Positions 16,069 to 24,324 of a stretch of 64,000 bases of DNA are shown piece by piece (within the stretch, counting starts at the first letter, position 1; each line of letters starts with the position of its first letter). A model generated the notes under the pieces. The model had not been told where the DNA came from and did no database searches. It saw only the letters and a program-made list of their open reading frames with translations. Position numbers and translations under genes: made by a program. Source of the stretch: Streptomyces daqingensis. GTDB lineage: Bacteria > Actinomycetota > Actinomycetes > Streptomycetales > Streptomycetaceae. The DNA lies in assembly GCF_014645895.1 (NCBI RefSeq), contig NZ_BMMP01000020.1, positions 35,850 to 99,849 of the forward strand, in the 5' to 3' direction.

Positions 16069-16964
16069 GCCGCCCTCCCCGACGCGACCGCGGCGCTCGG
16101 CTCGGACGGCCGGCGCAGGTACGCCAGCACCAGCTCCTCCAGCGCGATCGGCTGAGCCTGCCACCCGGGCGCTGCCGGGATCGCGCCGTCGCGTACCAGC
16201 AGGGTCGTGTGCCGGTCGCTGTGGACGGCCTCCACGACGGCGCCGGCCCGGTCGGGGTCGGTGGCCGTGCGCGGGCCGACGAGCAGCCGATGCTCGTCGA
16301 GAAGGGTGTCGATGTCACCGGTGAGCGTGACCCGGCCGTGGTTGAGCACGATCAAGTGGTCGCACACGCGCTCCAACTCGTGCACGACGTGGGAGGAGAA
16401 CAGGACGGTCACCCCGCCCTCGGCCACCGCGCCCATGAGGACCTGCAAGAACTCGTGCCGAGCCAGCGGGTCGAGGCTGGCCACCGGCTCGTCGAGGACG
16501 AGCAGGTCCGGCCGCTTCGCCAGGGCCAGAGCCAACGCGACCTGGGCCTGCTGCCCGCCGGAGAGCGTACCGGCCCTGCGGTCGAGCGGGATGCCCAACT
16601 TCGCCAGCCGGCGCTCGGCCAGCCCCTGGTCGAACCGCAGGTTGCAGGCCCGGCCGAAACGGAGCATCTCGGCGACGGTGAAGCGCTTGTACAGCGGGTG
16701 GTCCTGGGCCAGGAACCCGACCCGGGCCAGAGTCTGCGAGGTGCTGGCGGTGACGTCGTGGCCGAGGACCTCCACCGTGCCGGTGCTCGGTGCCAGCAAC
16801 CCGACGACCAGGCGGAGCAGCGTGGTCTTGCCCGCGCCGTTCGGCCCGACCAGGGCTATCACGCCGCCCGCCGGCAGGGCCAGGGTGCAGTCGCGCAGCG
16901 CCCAGCCCTTCCGGTACCGCTTGCCCACACCGTCGGTGCGCACCGCGAACTCGGTCGCTGTCAT
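16065..16964 (-). CDS. ABC transporter ATP-binding protein
   Basis: A 299-residue ATPase that would energise the adjacent permease at the inner face of the membrane. Walker A GPNGAGKTTLLRLV is near residue 40, the signature LSGGQQAQVAL near residue 136, and Walker B LLVLDEPVASLD near residue 157, followed by the switch His in FSSHVVHELE. The start overlaps the GntR gene stop and its own stop overlaps the permease start, both as ATGA, so translation is coupled through the operon. Confidence 0.95.
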   Translation of the reverse strand: MTATEFAVRTDGVGKRYRKGWALRDCTLALPAGGVIALVGPNGAGKTTLLRLVVGLLAPSTGTVEVLGHDVTASTSQTLARVGFLAQDHPLYKRFTVAEMLRFGRACNLRFDQGLAERRLAKLGIPLDRRAGTLSGGQQAQVALALALAKRPDLLVLDEPVASLDPLARHEFLQVLMGAVAEGGVTVLFSSHVVHELERVCDHLIVLNHGRVTLTGDIDTLLDEHRLLVGPRTATDPDRAGAVVEAVHSDRHTTLLVRDGAIPAAPGWQAQPIALEELVLAYLRRPSEPSAAVASGRAA

Positions 16965-17356
16965 GCCACGTCCTCATTCCTCGTCTGCTGATGGACGGAA
17001 GTAAGAAGCGCGTTGACCGCCTGCTCGTCGAGGCCGGCCGCGTAGGCGCGGCGCAGCCAGGCCGCCAGGCCGCGGCGCAGCGACGTGTACGTCGATGCCG
17101 ACATCACGGCCGACTGCTGTTCATTGACGAACGTGCCCTGGCCGGGCCGGCCGGCGACCAGGTTCTCCTGCTCCATCTGCCGGTACGCCTTGGCGACGGT
17201 GTTCGGATTGATCGCCAGGTCCTCGGCCACCTCGCGGATGAGCGGGAGACGGTCACCGGGCTGGAGGAAGCCCAGCAGCACCGCCTGGCGGACCTGCTGA
17301 ACGAGTTGCAGGTACGGCGGCACGCCGGAGTGGGTGTCGAGCCGGAAGACGAACAC
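16961..17356 (-). CDS. GntR-family regulator, YtrA subfamily
   Basis: A 131-residue repressor-type protein: an N-terminal winged helix (GVPPYLQLVQQVRQAVLLGFLQPGDRLP then VAEDLAINPNTVAKAYRQME) and only a short helical C-terminal dimerisation part, which defines the YtrA subfamily. It is first in an operon with an ABC ATPase and permease and probably represses it through the dyad at 17369-17396. Loss of binding on cell-envelope stress is the model from YtrA relatives. Confidence 0.93.
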   Translation of the reverse strand: MFVFRLDTHSGVPPYLQLVQQVRQAVLLGFLQPGDRLPLIREVAEDLAINPNTVAKAYRQMEQENLVAGRPGQGTFVNEQQSAVMSASTYTSLRRGLAAWLRRAYAAGLDEQAVNALLTSVHQQTRNEDVA

Positions 17357-17368
17357 GTGAGCTCCTTA

Positions 17369-17396
17369 CTGCTTTACTAGTATCGTAGTTAAGCAG
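17369..17396 (-). promoter_or_regulatory. Predicted YtrA-like operator and promoter
   Basis: A 28-bp dyad directly before the GntR gene, CTGCTTTACTAGTA with TCGTAGTTAAGCAG, matches at 11 of 14 symmetric positions. On the minus strand it contains TACGAT, an acceptable -10 element. The overlap of dyad and promoter fits autorepression. Confidence 0.65.
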
Positions 17397-17608
17397 CTGG
17401 CCGGCGCTCAAGAGGGCCGACGCATGACCGCGGCACCAGGACCAGGCGCAGGCCTCACCGGTCCGCCGGCGCGTACCCGCGCGCCGAGGCGGCGGAAGCG
17501 CGGCGGTTGAAGCATCGTTCGACGACGATGCGGGCGCGTCAGTTCTCTGCGTCGACTCCTGACGGTCCGCAGCCGTGGCGACCGCGGTTGCGCCGGTGCC
17601 GCCGCCGC

Positions 17609-17815
17609 TCAGCCCGCCTCGGAATCGGCACTGGGGGCGTGATCGTCCGTCTCGTCATGTCCGTATCGCCCCCACCCCCGGCCCGTGTCCGCGGCGTACT
17701 GGTGGGCGCGAACGGTGGTGGAGCCGATCTGCACCAGCCAGTCGAGGCCGCCGACCGCACCCGCGCGGGCCTGGATCTGCTGCAGGGCTCCGGTGAAACG
17801 CACCGTCCAAGTGCG
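17609..17815 (-). pseudogene. IS5-family transposase remnant
   Basis: The minus-strand reading FTGALQQIQARAGAVGGLDW continues into LVQIGSTTVRAHQYAA. This matches the first catalytic-Asp neighbourhood of IS5-family transposases, where the usual text is GLDWLVSVDSTVVRAHQHAA; here the Asp itself reads Gly. Only this internal piece is left, with no start, no terminal repeats and no C-terminus in place. Confidence 0.65.
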
Positions 17816-17826
17816 CCGTCGAGGGC

Positions 17827-17957
17827 CTAGCGGGCCCGGTAGCAGAGGCCGAGGCCGTGCGGTCGGTCTTGACGCGGTCGGTCTTGACGGTCTTGCCATC
17901 GGCGTTGACCTCGGTCTTGAACCAGCGGTCTTGGATGTGGGCGGCCTGATGACGCCA
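17827..17957 (-). pseudogene. Tyrosine integrase N-terminal remnant
   Basis: The minus-strand peptide AHIQDRWFKTEVNADGKTVK matches the conserved beginning of Streptomyces phage/AICE integrases. After KTDR the frame shifts and continues as GLGLCYRAR followed by a stop, where intact relatives read RYGxGLRYRARY. It abuts the IS5 remnant, so it is a broken integrase end from an earlier element. Confidence 0.6.
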
Positions 17958-18141
17958 CAGATCCTCAGGACCCAGCGTCTCGTGTGTCCAACCTCAGGGG
18001 TCCAGGCCCGATGGCTCGTGACAGAACCCGGACCCCACACGTAACTGGCGGTAACTCCCCGGCGATACAAATAGTCCCGAAAGCAGGAGCGAGCTTACTG
18101 ACCACACGCACCGCCCGCACGACACATTTCTGGGGGACACC

Positions 18142-18309
18142 ATGAAGAAGTACACGCGTGCCACCTTTTTCACCGCTCCCGGCGTCGCCACCGCTCTCTC
18201 ACTCACTGCCTGCGGCGGTGACGACTCGGATATCGGCGGCTCAGGCAAAGGGAGTGCCGTCCGCGGGGCCTCAGTTCTTGGAATGCGAGCAGGTTCTTTC
18301 CAGCGCTGA
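18142..18309 (+). CDS. Truncated lipoprotein remnant
   Basis: A 55-residue frame with a good ribosome site (TGGGGGACACC-ATG), a Lys-Lys start, a hydrophobic stretch and the lipobox LSLTAC followed by GGDDSD. Streptomyces lipoproteins of this kind are normally 150 residues or more; here the frame ends in unrelated residues soon after the lipobox. The start codon and leader look genuine, so this is probably the 5' end of a gene truncated by the fusion that brought in the downstream protease gene. Confidence 0.55.
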   Translation: MKKYTRATFFTAPGVATALSLTACGGDDSDIGGSGKGSAVRGASVLGMRAGSFQR

Positions 18310-18333
18310 ACGGCCGAGAGCGAAGGTGACGAA

Positions 18334-20691
18334 GTGAAGAGGATGCACGCAATGAGACGCCGAGTACCGCGGGGGCTCCTGGCGTCCGTCATGGCCTGTG
18401 TTCTGGGTGCAGGAGCGTGGCTGGGCACGGCTGCGCCGACCAACGCCATCGAGGGCGGTTGGGAAAGCGACGGCCGCGAACCGTTCACCTCCATGGCACA
18501 GATCTGGGTGGGTAAGAACCCTGAAGAGACGGACAACCGGTTCGTCTGCTCGGGGTCTGTCACGAGCTGGAAGAATGTTCTGACCGCCCAACACTGCTTC
18601 GAGGGACTCACAGAAGAACAGCGCAAATGGGTCTACGTGAAGACAGGGGACAAGCGCAAAAACAAGGGCGCGGTGTATCGCATCACTGACAGAGTCAGCC
18701 GAGGCGATCTGGCGGTGCTCACTTTGAACGCGGGGAGTGGCGGGATAGAGACCTATGGAGAGCCCTACGCCGAACTGGGGCCGAACAAGCGCCCGTGGCT
18801 GAAGGACAAGCCCGAGTCCTTTGGGTGGGGCAAGACCTGTTACACGTGTGACGTGGCCCCATGGCTCAAAGGCGTCAGCACCAAGGTGATCGACAACGAG
18901 TACGACCTGCGCGACGCCATGGGCGGTCTTGCCTACAAGGTCCGGGCCATCGATGGCCGCATCAGGAGGGGAGACTCCGGCGGACCGAACGGCCACTGGG
19001 GGAACGGCGGCAGCACGCGGGTGGTGACCGGAGTGGCCTCGACCTCCGAACAGGATGGCAGCAAGCCTGCCAACGCAACCATGTCCGCGACCTACGACAA
19101 GAAGGGTTGCAGGCCCGACAGCACCTGCGTCCATGACTGGCTGCAGAAGGAGGCCGGGATGGTGGTCCACGAGGAAGGGCACACGGACCTCCGGCGCCAC
19201 GTGATGCCGCTGGGTGACTCGATCACCTACGGCAAGGAGAGCTCCGACGGGAACGGCTACCGCGACGAGCTGCACGACGCCCTCGAAAAGGAATCAGGCA
19301 AGGGGAACGTCGACTTCGTCGGCAATGTACGCAACGGCTCCATGCCCGACCGGGAAAATGAGGGGCATCCAGGCAAGCGCATCGATGAGATCGCTGATTA
19401 CGCCAAGTGCTCCGTGTCTCAGCATCAGCCGAACGTGATCACGCTGCACGCGGGGAGCAATGACTTCAACCAGCGCCACGAACTGGCGACGGCGCATGTG
19501 CGCATGAAGGACCTCATCGAACAGGTGCTGGAGGACTCGCCGAAGGCGGTGGTCGTGGTCGCGAAGGTCATTCCGACCGGGAAACCCGGTATGCAGCCTC
19601 GCATCGACGCGTTCAACGCCAAGCTGCCCGGCATCGTCTCCGAGCTTCGTGCGGACGGCAAGCACGTGGTGCTGACCGACACCAGTGACGTCAAGGTCAG
19701 CGACGGCCTGGAGAACGACGCCCACCCCAACGACGAGGGCTACGCCAAACTCGGGTACGACTTCGCCAGAGGAATCAGGGAAGCCGCGGACAAGGGGTGG
19801 ATCGAGAAGCCCGCTCCGCAGAAGCCGGACGCCGGGTGCGATGCGGATGAGAGCAAGGCGGGTCCGGGCTGGCGCGCTTTGGGTGTCGTCGCTCCCGGTA
19901 TGACTTATCCGTCGGGCCGTACCGACCTCGCGGACTTCGACGGCGACGGCCGCGACGACTACGTGCGCGTCTCCGGTGACGGCGAGGTGCGGATCGCGTT
20001 GAACCGCAAGGACCGGCCCGGGAAACCGCGCTGGAAAGAGGTCGGATCCGGCATCGATCTGGCCGGCTGGGGCGGTCGGACAGTTCGCTTCGCCGACATC
20101 GACGGCGACGGAGCGGACGACATCGTCATGGTCCCGGAGAAGAGCGAAAACGCCGCCTCCGTGCGCGTCCACCTCAACAACGGGGTCACCGCCGGTGAAA
20201 TGGGCTGGACGCAGCCGCACGCGGTCAAGTTGCGCCTCACCGACGTCCCGCAGGAAGCGGTGCGTTTCGCCGATGTCAACGGGGACGGCCGCGACGACTA
20301 TCTCCGGGTAGGCGAGGACGGCTCCGTCCACGCCTACTACAACCTGGAGGGAGACGAGCCCGGCGAGTACTGGAAGTGGAAGGAGCACCGGAACTGGGCT
20401 CCCGGCGTCTTCTACGGCTCCCGAAGCAAGCTGCGCCTGGCGGACGTCAACGCTGACGGCAAGGCCGACTACCTCATGGTCGGCAAGCGCGGAGCGGTGC
20501 ACGCCTACATCAACAACGGCGGGCGGGGCCACGGAGGCTTCACCGAACACCGCTACTTCGTCAAGGAGACCGGATACCCCGGCGGCAAGTCGGCGTTCCG
20601 CGACATCAGCGGCGACGGAAAGGCCGATTACGTCGTCGTCTACGACGGCGGATCCGTCCGGGCCTGGCTCAACCGGGGCGGCAACACGTAG
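18334..20691 (+). CDS. Secreted trypsin-like protease / SGNH hydrolase / VCBS-repeat fusion
   Basis: A 785-residue secreted protein. Residues 1-38 are a signal peptide. Residues 39-275 are a trypsin-fold domain with His87 (LTAQHC), Asp125 (GDLAVL) and Ser215 (RRGDSGGP). Residues 290-485 are an SGNH/GDSL hydrolase with GDSITYG at 294-300, GSND at 374-377 and the last His464 in DAHPND; the position three before that His is Asn461 rather than the usual Asp, although Asp462 is adjacent. From about 535 on are five VCBS/FG-GAP calcium repeats (DFDGDGRDDY and relatives). Trypsin plus FG-GAP, and SGNH plus FG-GAP, proteins occur in Streptomyces; having both enzymes in one chain is uncommon. A strong terminator follows. 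Confidence 0.85.
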   Translation: MKRMHAMRRRVPRGLLASVMACVLGAGAWLGTAAPTNAIEGGWESDGREPFTSMAQIWVGKNPEETDNRFVCSGSVTSWKNVLTAQHCFEGLTEEQRKWVYVKTGDKRKNKGAVYRITDRVSRGDLAVLTLNAGSGGIETYGEPYAELGPNKRPWLKDKPESFGWGKTCYTCDVAPWLKGVSTKVIDNEYDLRDAMGGLAYKVRAIDGRIRRGDSGGPNGHWGNGGSTRVVTGVASTSEQDGSKPANATMSATYDKKGCRPDSTCVHDWLQKEAGMVVHEEGHTDLRRHVMPLGDSITYGKESSDGNGYRDELHDALEKESGKGNVDFVGNVRNGSMPDRENEGHPGKRIDEIADYAKCSVSQHQPNVITLHAGSNDFNQRHELATAHVRMKDLIEQVLEDSPKAVVVVAKVIPTGKPGMQPRIDAFNAKLPGIVSELRADGKHVVLTDTSDVKVSDGLENDAHPNDEGYAKLGYDFARGIREAADKGWIEKPAPQKPDAGCDADESKAGPGWRALGVVAPGMTYPSGRTDLADFDGDGRDDYVRVSGDGEVRIALNRKDRPGKPRWKEVGSGIDLAGWGGRTVRFADIDGDGADDIVMVPEKSENAASVRVHLNNGVTAGEMGWTQPHAVKLRLTDVPQEAVRFADVNGDGRDDYLRVGEDGSVHAYYNLEGDEPGEYWKWKEHRNWAPGVFYGSRSKLRLADVNADGKADYLMVGKRGAVHAYINNGGRGHGGFTEHRYFVKETGYPGGKSAFRDISGDGKADYVVVYDGGSVRAWLNRGGNT

Positions 20692-20732
20692 GACTCACCT
20701 CACTGGGTCCTCATCGGATGGACCGCCTCTCC

Positions 20733-20768
20733 CGTGGGGCCTGGTGCGAGCCCGCACCAGGCCCCACG
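20733..20768 (+). terminator. Terminator after the protease-esterase gene
   Basis: A perfect 16-bp stem (20733-20748 with 20753-20768) and 4-nt loop AGCC lies 41 nt after the stop. Confidence 0.8.
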
Positions 20769-20849
20769 GCCTTTCGCACAACCGCCCGGCCGCACCTGTG
20801 TTCCATCAGGCGGGCCGTTCCGCGGCGCAGCTTCACGGCGACCTTCTCG

Positions 20850-20950
20850 CTCGTCACCGTTGAACTCGCGATGCTGGTGAGGGCGAGGAAGTCCGCTGCT
20901 TCGGGTTCGTAGCGTCGGTGGAGGCGGCGCCATCCGGGGAGCCAGGCCAT
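20850..20950 (-). pseudogene. IS5-family transposase C-terminal remnant
   Basis: The minus-strand text RRLHRRYEPEAADFLALTSI followed by AS resembles the C-terminal end of IS5-family transposases (RRLxRRYExxAxHFLAFTxIA). Nothing upstream of it is transposase-like. Together with the remnant at 17.6 kb it brackets the fused protease gene. Confidence 0.5.
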
Positions 20951-21168
20951 GGTGCCTGGCAGGCCACATACCCGGCGTGGACGGCGCACTCCGACGTATC
21001 AGGCAATGTCACGGCCCTGCTACACGGTCAACAGGGCGCGAACCCCGCATCGACGGGCTCGCGTCCTGTGGGGTGAAAACGATGTCAGCGCTCCCAGAAC
21101 GGCCGCTCTCGCGGTCCCGGGGCCATCGGCCGTAATTCGCTCGGCCATGAGAACAAAGGAGCCCGTAC

Positions 21169-21879
21169 GTGTCTCGCACTCGCTCACGTTTGATCGCCCT
21201 GCCGCTCGCAGCGGCCGCTGTGAGTCTCGGCTTAGCCGGATACCAGGCCTCAGCGGCAGAACCGGTGTCGACCCACGGCCTGCCGGCACCGTGTCTGTCG
21301 GACGCGGAGACCCTGGTGGGCGACCTCGACGGGGACGCCCATGTGGACAAGGTCAACAACCCCTGGCTGAGCGGCACCAAGACGACGGTTCAATGGGGCA
21401 ACGGGGACGGCACCTACTCCGCCCCGGTCTCTGTCGCATCCCTCGTCGGTACGCAGAAGGGTGAGGTCACGACCGCGGCGGTCGCAGACTTCCAGGGCGA
21501 CGGGACGCTGGATCTGGTCGTCAACGTCGTCGAGCCCTCAAGCGGCGACGACCCCTCGGCCCCGCGCATCTCGGAGTACCGGCCCGGCCCGCTGGACCGC
21601 GGCGACCTGGGCTCGGCCGACGCCCAGCAGACCGATATCGGCGAAGCTCAGCAGCTGCGGATCGCCGACTACAACAAGGACGAGCGCCCGGACCTGGCGG
21701 TCCTGGCCAACACAGGCGACGGCGTGCGCGAGCGCACGGTGCGGCTCACCAACGCGGACGGCACCCCTGGGGCCAACGACGCCGACGCGAACAACAAGTA
21801 CGGCGAGATCGGCACACCGGCCGACCTGCCGTCCATGCCGAGCGACGGCTGGAAGCAGTTCTACGGCTCCTGCTCCTGA
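21169..21879 (+). CDS. Secreted VCBS/FG-GAP repeat protein
   Basis: A 236-residue extracellular protein. The signal peptide RLIALPLAAAAVSLGLAGYQ ends at ASAA. Three calcium-binding repeats follow: GDLDGDAHVDKV, DFQGDGTLDLVV and DYNKDERPDLAV, which suggests a partial beta-propeller or a structural domain. The C-terminal 60 residues are unique. GTG 21169 is preceded by AAAGGAG. It is the same repeat type as the C-terminus of the protease-esterase two kilobases upstream, so the genes may have a common origin. Followed by a long hairpin terminator. Confidence 0.75.
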   Translation: MSRTRSRLIALPLAAAAVSLGLAGYQASAAEPVSTHGLPAPCLSDAETLVGDLDGDAHVDKVNNPWLSGTKTTVQWGNGDGTYSAPVSVASLVGTQKGEVTTAAVADFQGDGTLDLVVNVVEPSSGDDPSAPRISEYRPGPLDRGDLGSADAQQTDIGEAQQLRIADYNKDERPDLAVLANTGDGVRERTVRLTNADGTPGANDADANNKYGEIGTPADLPSMPSDGWKQFYGSCS

Positions 21880-22398
21880 CCCGGCCCGGAGGCCCGTCCG
21901 CCCCGCATGCAGTGGCGGGTCGGACGGGCCTCGCGCGCGAGATCACGGCTGCGTTCCGTGCCGCTCTGCGCGGTCTCCGGCTGCTGTACACCGCCGTTCC
22001 GGGGCAGCGAGCTGAGGGCGAGACCCGGACGGGATGTCCCGGTCTCTTTGCGCAGGTCAGCGCCGGTAGAGCGCCGGACCTCCTGTGGGCCGTCAGAGGA
22101 AGGCCAGCGACGATCGACGACGACGAATCCGCCGCAGGTCAGAAGCGGTTACTCGGGCATCAGCTCAGGTCCCCATGCCCGTACGTGAGTTGAGGAAGAC
22201 GAGAGGTTCGCGCCCGGGACGGCGGCCGGTCGCCGGCAGCGTGCGGCGCGGTGCGACGGCCTCCGAACGGGCGGGGCTCTCCGCCCTTGATGCCCGTTAT
22301 AGGTGCAATTGATCGCTTACCGGCCTAGCGTCAGCTCCGAAACTCCCCTGACGGAGCGGCCGTCGCGCCGCTCCGGCCCGTGAAACAGGAGCACTCGT
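21880..22398. other. Intergenic region between VCBS and CHRD genes
   Basis: 519 nt with a terminator at its left end and the presumed CHRD promoter at its right. Open frames here are short, overlapping in several phases and without recognisable motifs, so no gene is called. Confidence 0.5.
21889..21932 (+). terminator. Terminator after the VCBS gene
   Basis: A 12-bp outer stem GAGGCCCGTCCG/CGGACGGGCCTC with an inner CCCGC/GCGGG stem starts 9 nt after the stop. Confidence 0.75.
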
Positions 22399-22899
22399 AT
22401 GCGCATCACGCGAACCACAGCGGCCGCCGCAGCCGGCGCCGCAGCCCTCCTCCTCTCGCTGGCGGGCCCGGCCGGCGCCGCGCCCGCCGACGCCGAAGCC
22501 GCCCCGGGCGGCGGCGGTTGGCACCGCGTCAGCCTCGACGGCGAGCAGGAAGTGCCCGGCCCGGGCGACCCGGACGGCACCGGCGTCTTCCGGTACGAGA
22601 TCAAGAAGGACCTGTTCTGCTACAGGCTGAGCGTCGCCGACATCGACCCGCCGACCGCCGCGCACCTCCACTTCGGGCCCGCGGGCGAGGCCGGACCGGT
22701 CGCCGTCGTGCTGCGCACGCCGGGCGAGGACGGCACGTCCGGCGGGTGCATCCGCGCCCGCGCCGACCAGACGCCCGAGAACGCGGCCGAGGTGCTGACC
22801 CGCTGGGAGCTCCGCGGCATCGAGCAGGACCCGTTCTTCTTCTACGTCAACGTCCACAACGAGGAGTTCCCCGACGGGGCGGTCCGCGGCCAGCTCTGA
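22399..22899 (+). CDS. Secreted CHRD-domain protein
   Basis: A 166-residue protein with a Sec signal peptide (to about residue 27, ending AGA-AP) and one CHRD (chordin) domain. The domain shows SLDGEQEVPGPGDPDGTG, the histidine pair AAHLHFGPAGEAGPV and the end NEEFPDGAVRGQL. Bacterial CHRD proteins are extracellular and of unknown biochemical role. Cys at LFCYRL and GGCIRA may form a disulfide. A hairpin terminator lies about 36 nt downstream. Confidence 0.9.
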   Translation: MRITRTTAAAAAGAAALLLSLAGPAGAAPADAEAAPGGGGWHRVSLDGEQEVPGPGDPDGTGVFRYEIKKDLFCYRLSVADIDPPTAAHLHFGPAGEAGPVAVVLRTPGEDGTSGGCIRARADQTPENAAEVLTRWELRGIEQDPFFFYVNVHNEEFPDGAVRGQL

Positions 22900-22935
22900 T
22901 CCCCGCCCGCGGGGCGGCGCTGAGGTGAGGCACCG

Positions 22936-22967
22936 GGGGTGTGCGGCGGGTGCACGTCGCACACCCC
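22936..22967 (+). terminator. Terminator after the CHRD gene
   Basis: GGGGTGTGCG pairs perfectly with CGCACACCCC around a 12-nt loop, 36 nt after the stop codon. Confidence 0.7.
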
Positions 22968-23099
22968 TCGGCACGCCAGGGGCCGGCCCCGGCCCGCTCC
23001 GCCCGCACCTCCGGAGCCGGCGGGCGTGACCGCCGCACGCCCGATCGGACAGGATGATCCCTGGACGGTCGTAATCCCGGGTGAGGAGTTGGTGGACAC

Positions 23100-24266
23100 A
23101 TGAGTGACAGGCCGCTGCTGAACCGCAGTCTGCGGGGATTCGGTTCGACGATCTTCGCCGAGATGTCCGCCCTCGCCGTGAAGACCGGGGCGATCAACCT
23201 GGGGCAGGGCTTCCCCGACACCGACGGCCCCGAGTCCGTACGGGAAGCCGCCGTGAAGGCCCTCCGCGACGGACGCGGCAACCAGTACCCGCCCGGCCCC
23301 GGCGTCCCCGAACTGCGCACCGCGATCACCGAGCACCAACAGCGCTTCTACGGCCTGACGTTCGACCCCGACACGGAGGTGCTGGTCACCGCGGGCGCCA
23401 CCGAGGCCATCGCCGCCTCCATGCTGGCGCTGCTGGAGCCGGGCGACGAGGTCATCGCCTTCGAGCCCTTCTACGACTCGTACGCCGCCTCGATCGCGAT
23501 GGCCGGCGCGACGCGCGTCCCCCTCACCCTCCGGGCCCCGGACTTCCGTCCCGACCTCGACGCCCTGCGCGACGCGATCACCCCCCGCACCCGGCTGCTG
23601 CTGCTCAACTCCCCGCACAACCCCACCGGCATGGTGCTCACCCGCGACGAAGTGACCGCCATCGCCGCCCTCGCGGTGGAGCACGACCTCCTCGTCGTGA
23701 CCGACGAGGTCTACGAGCACGTGGTCTTCGACGGCGAGCACGTCCCGCTCATCTCGCTCCCCGGCATGCGCGACCGCACCGTCTCGATCTCCTCGTCCGG
23801 GAAGACCTTCTCCTTCACCGGCTGGAAGGTCGGCTGGGTCACGGCGTCCGCGTCCCTCGTGGCGGCGGTCCGCACCGCGAAGCAGTACCTGACGTACGTC
23901 AGCGCGGGCCCTTTCCAGTACGCCGTCGCCGAGGCGCTGCGGCTGCCCGGCAGCTACTTCGCCGGGTTCCGCGACGACCTGCGCGGCAAGCGCGACCTCC
24001 TCTCCGACGGGCTCGCGGCGGCGGGCTTCGAGGTGCACCGGCCGCAGGGGACGTACTTCGTCACCACCGACATCACGCCGCTGGGCGAGAAGGACGGTCC
24101 GGCGTTCTGCCTGGGCCTCCCCGAGCGCTGCGGCGTGGTCGCCGTGCCGAACGCCGTCTTCTACGACGACCCCGACGCGGGACGGACGCTCGTGAGGTTC
24201 GCGTTCTGCAAGAGGCACGACGTCCTGGAGGAGGCCGCCTCCCGCCTGCGGCGCCTGGCGGGCTGA
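23100..24266 (+). CDS. Class I/II pyridoxal-phosphate aminotransferase
   Basis: A 388-residue fold-type I transaminase. The N-terminal NLGQGFPDTDGPE, the NSPHNPTG substrate loop near residue 174, the TDEVYEHVVFDG cofactor Asp/Tyr, and the Schiff-base Lys in SSSGKTFSFTGWKVGW near residue 237 are intact. It belongs to the group that includes kynurenine/methionine aminotransferases and DapC-like enzymes; the substrate cannot be fixed. It is not linked to the kyn operon 16 kb away, though kynurenine is a possible substrate. ATG 23100 starts the family N-terminus. Confidence 0.93.
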   Translation: MSDRPLLNRSLRGFGSTIFAEMSALAVKTGAINLGQGFPDTDGPESVREAAVKALRDGRGNQYPPGPGVPELRTAITEHQQRFYGLTFDPDTEVLVTAGATEAIAASMLALLEPGDEVIAFEPFYDSYAASIAMAGATRVPLTLRAPDFRPDLDALRDAITPRTRLLLLNSPHNPTGMVLTRDEVTAIAALAVEHDLLVVTDEVYEHVVFDGEHVPLISLPGMRDRTVSISSSGKTFSFTGWKVGWVTASASLVAAVRTAKQYLTYVSAGPFQYAVAEALRLPGSYFAGFRDDLRGKRDLLSDGLAAAGFEVHRPQGTYFVTTDITPLGEKDGPAFCLGLPERCGVVAVPNAVFYDDPDAGRTLVRFAFCKRHDVLEEAASRLRRLAG

Positions 24267-24272
24267 GCCGAC

Positions 24273-24294
24273 GGTCCGCGGCGGCCGCCGGACC
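24273..24294. terminator. Possible bidirectional terminator
   Basis: An imperfect dyad, GGTCCG with CGGACC around a GC core, sits between the convergent aminotransferase and hypothetical genes. Confidence 0.4.
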
Positions 24295-24324
24295 GAGGCC
24301 GGCGGTCCGCGGCGCCCCGCCGGG

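Larger units (their letters stand above)
17397..18141. other. Gene-poor region with mobile-element remnants
   Basis: About 745 nt without an intact gene. It contains decayed pieces of a tyrosine integrase and an IS5-family transposase (separate entries) and, at the right, the leader of a truncated lipoprotein gene. It marks the left edge of an accessory segment. Confidence 0.6.

Noticed and set aside
17609..20950. The two IS5 fragments as one IS split by the protease gene.
   Set aside because: Both read on the minus strand but the N-terminal piece lies left of the C-terminal piece, the wrong order for a single interrupted copy.
21907..22193. Overlapping 93-codon frames between the VCBS and CHRD genes.
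   Set aside because: Three frames are open at once, as expected for non-coding GC-rich DNA, and the region overlaps a terminator.
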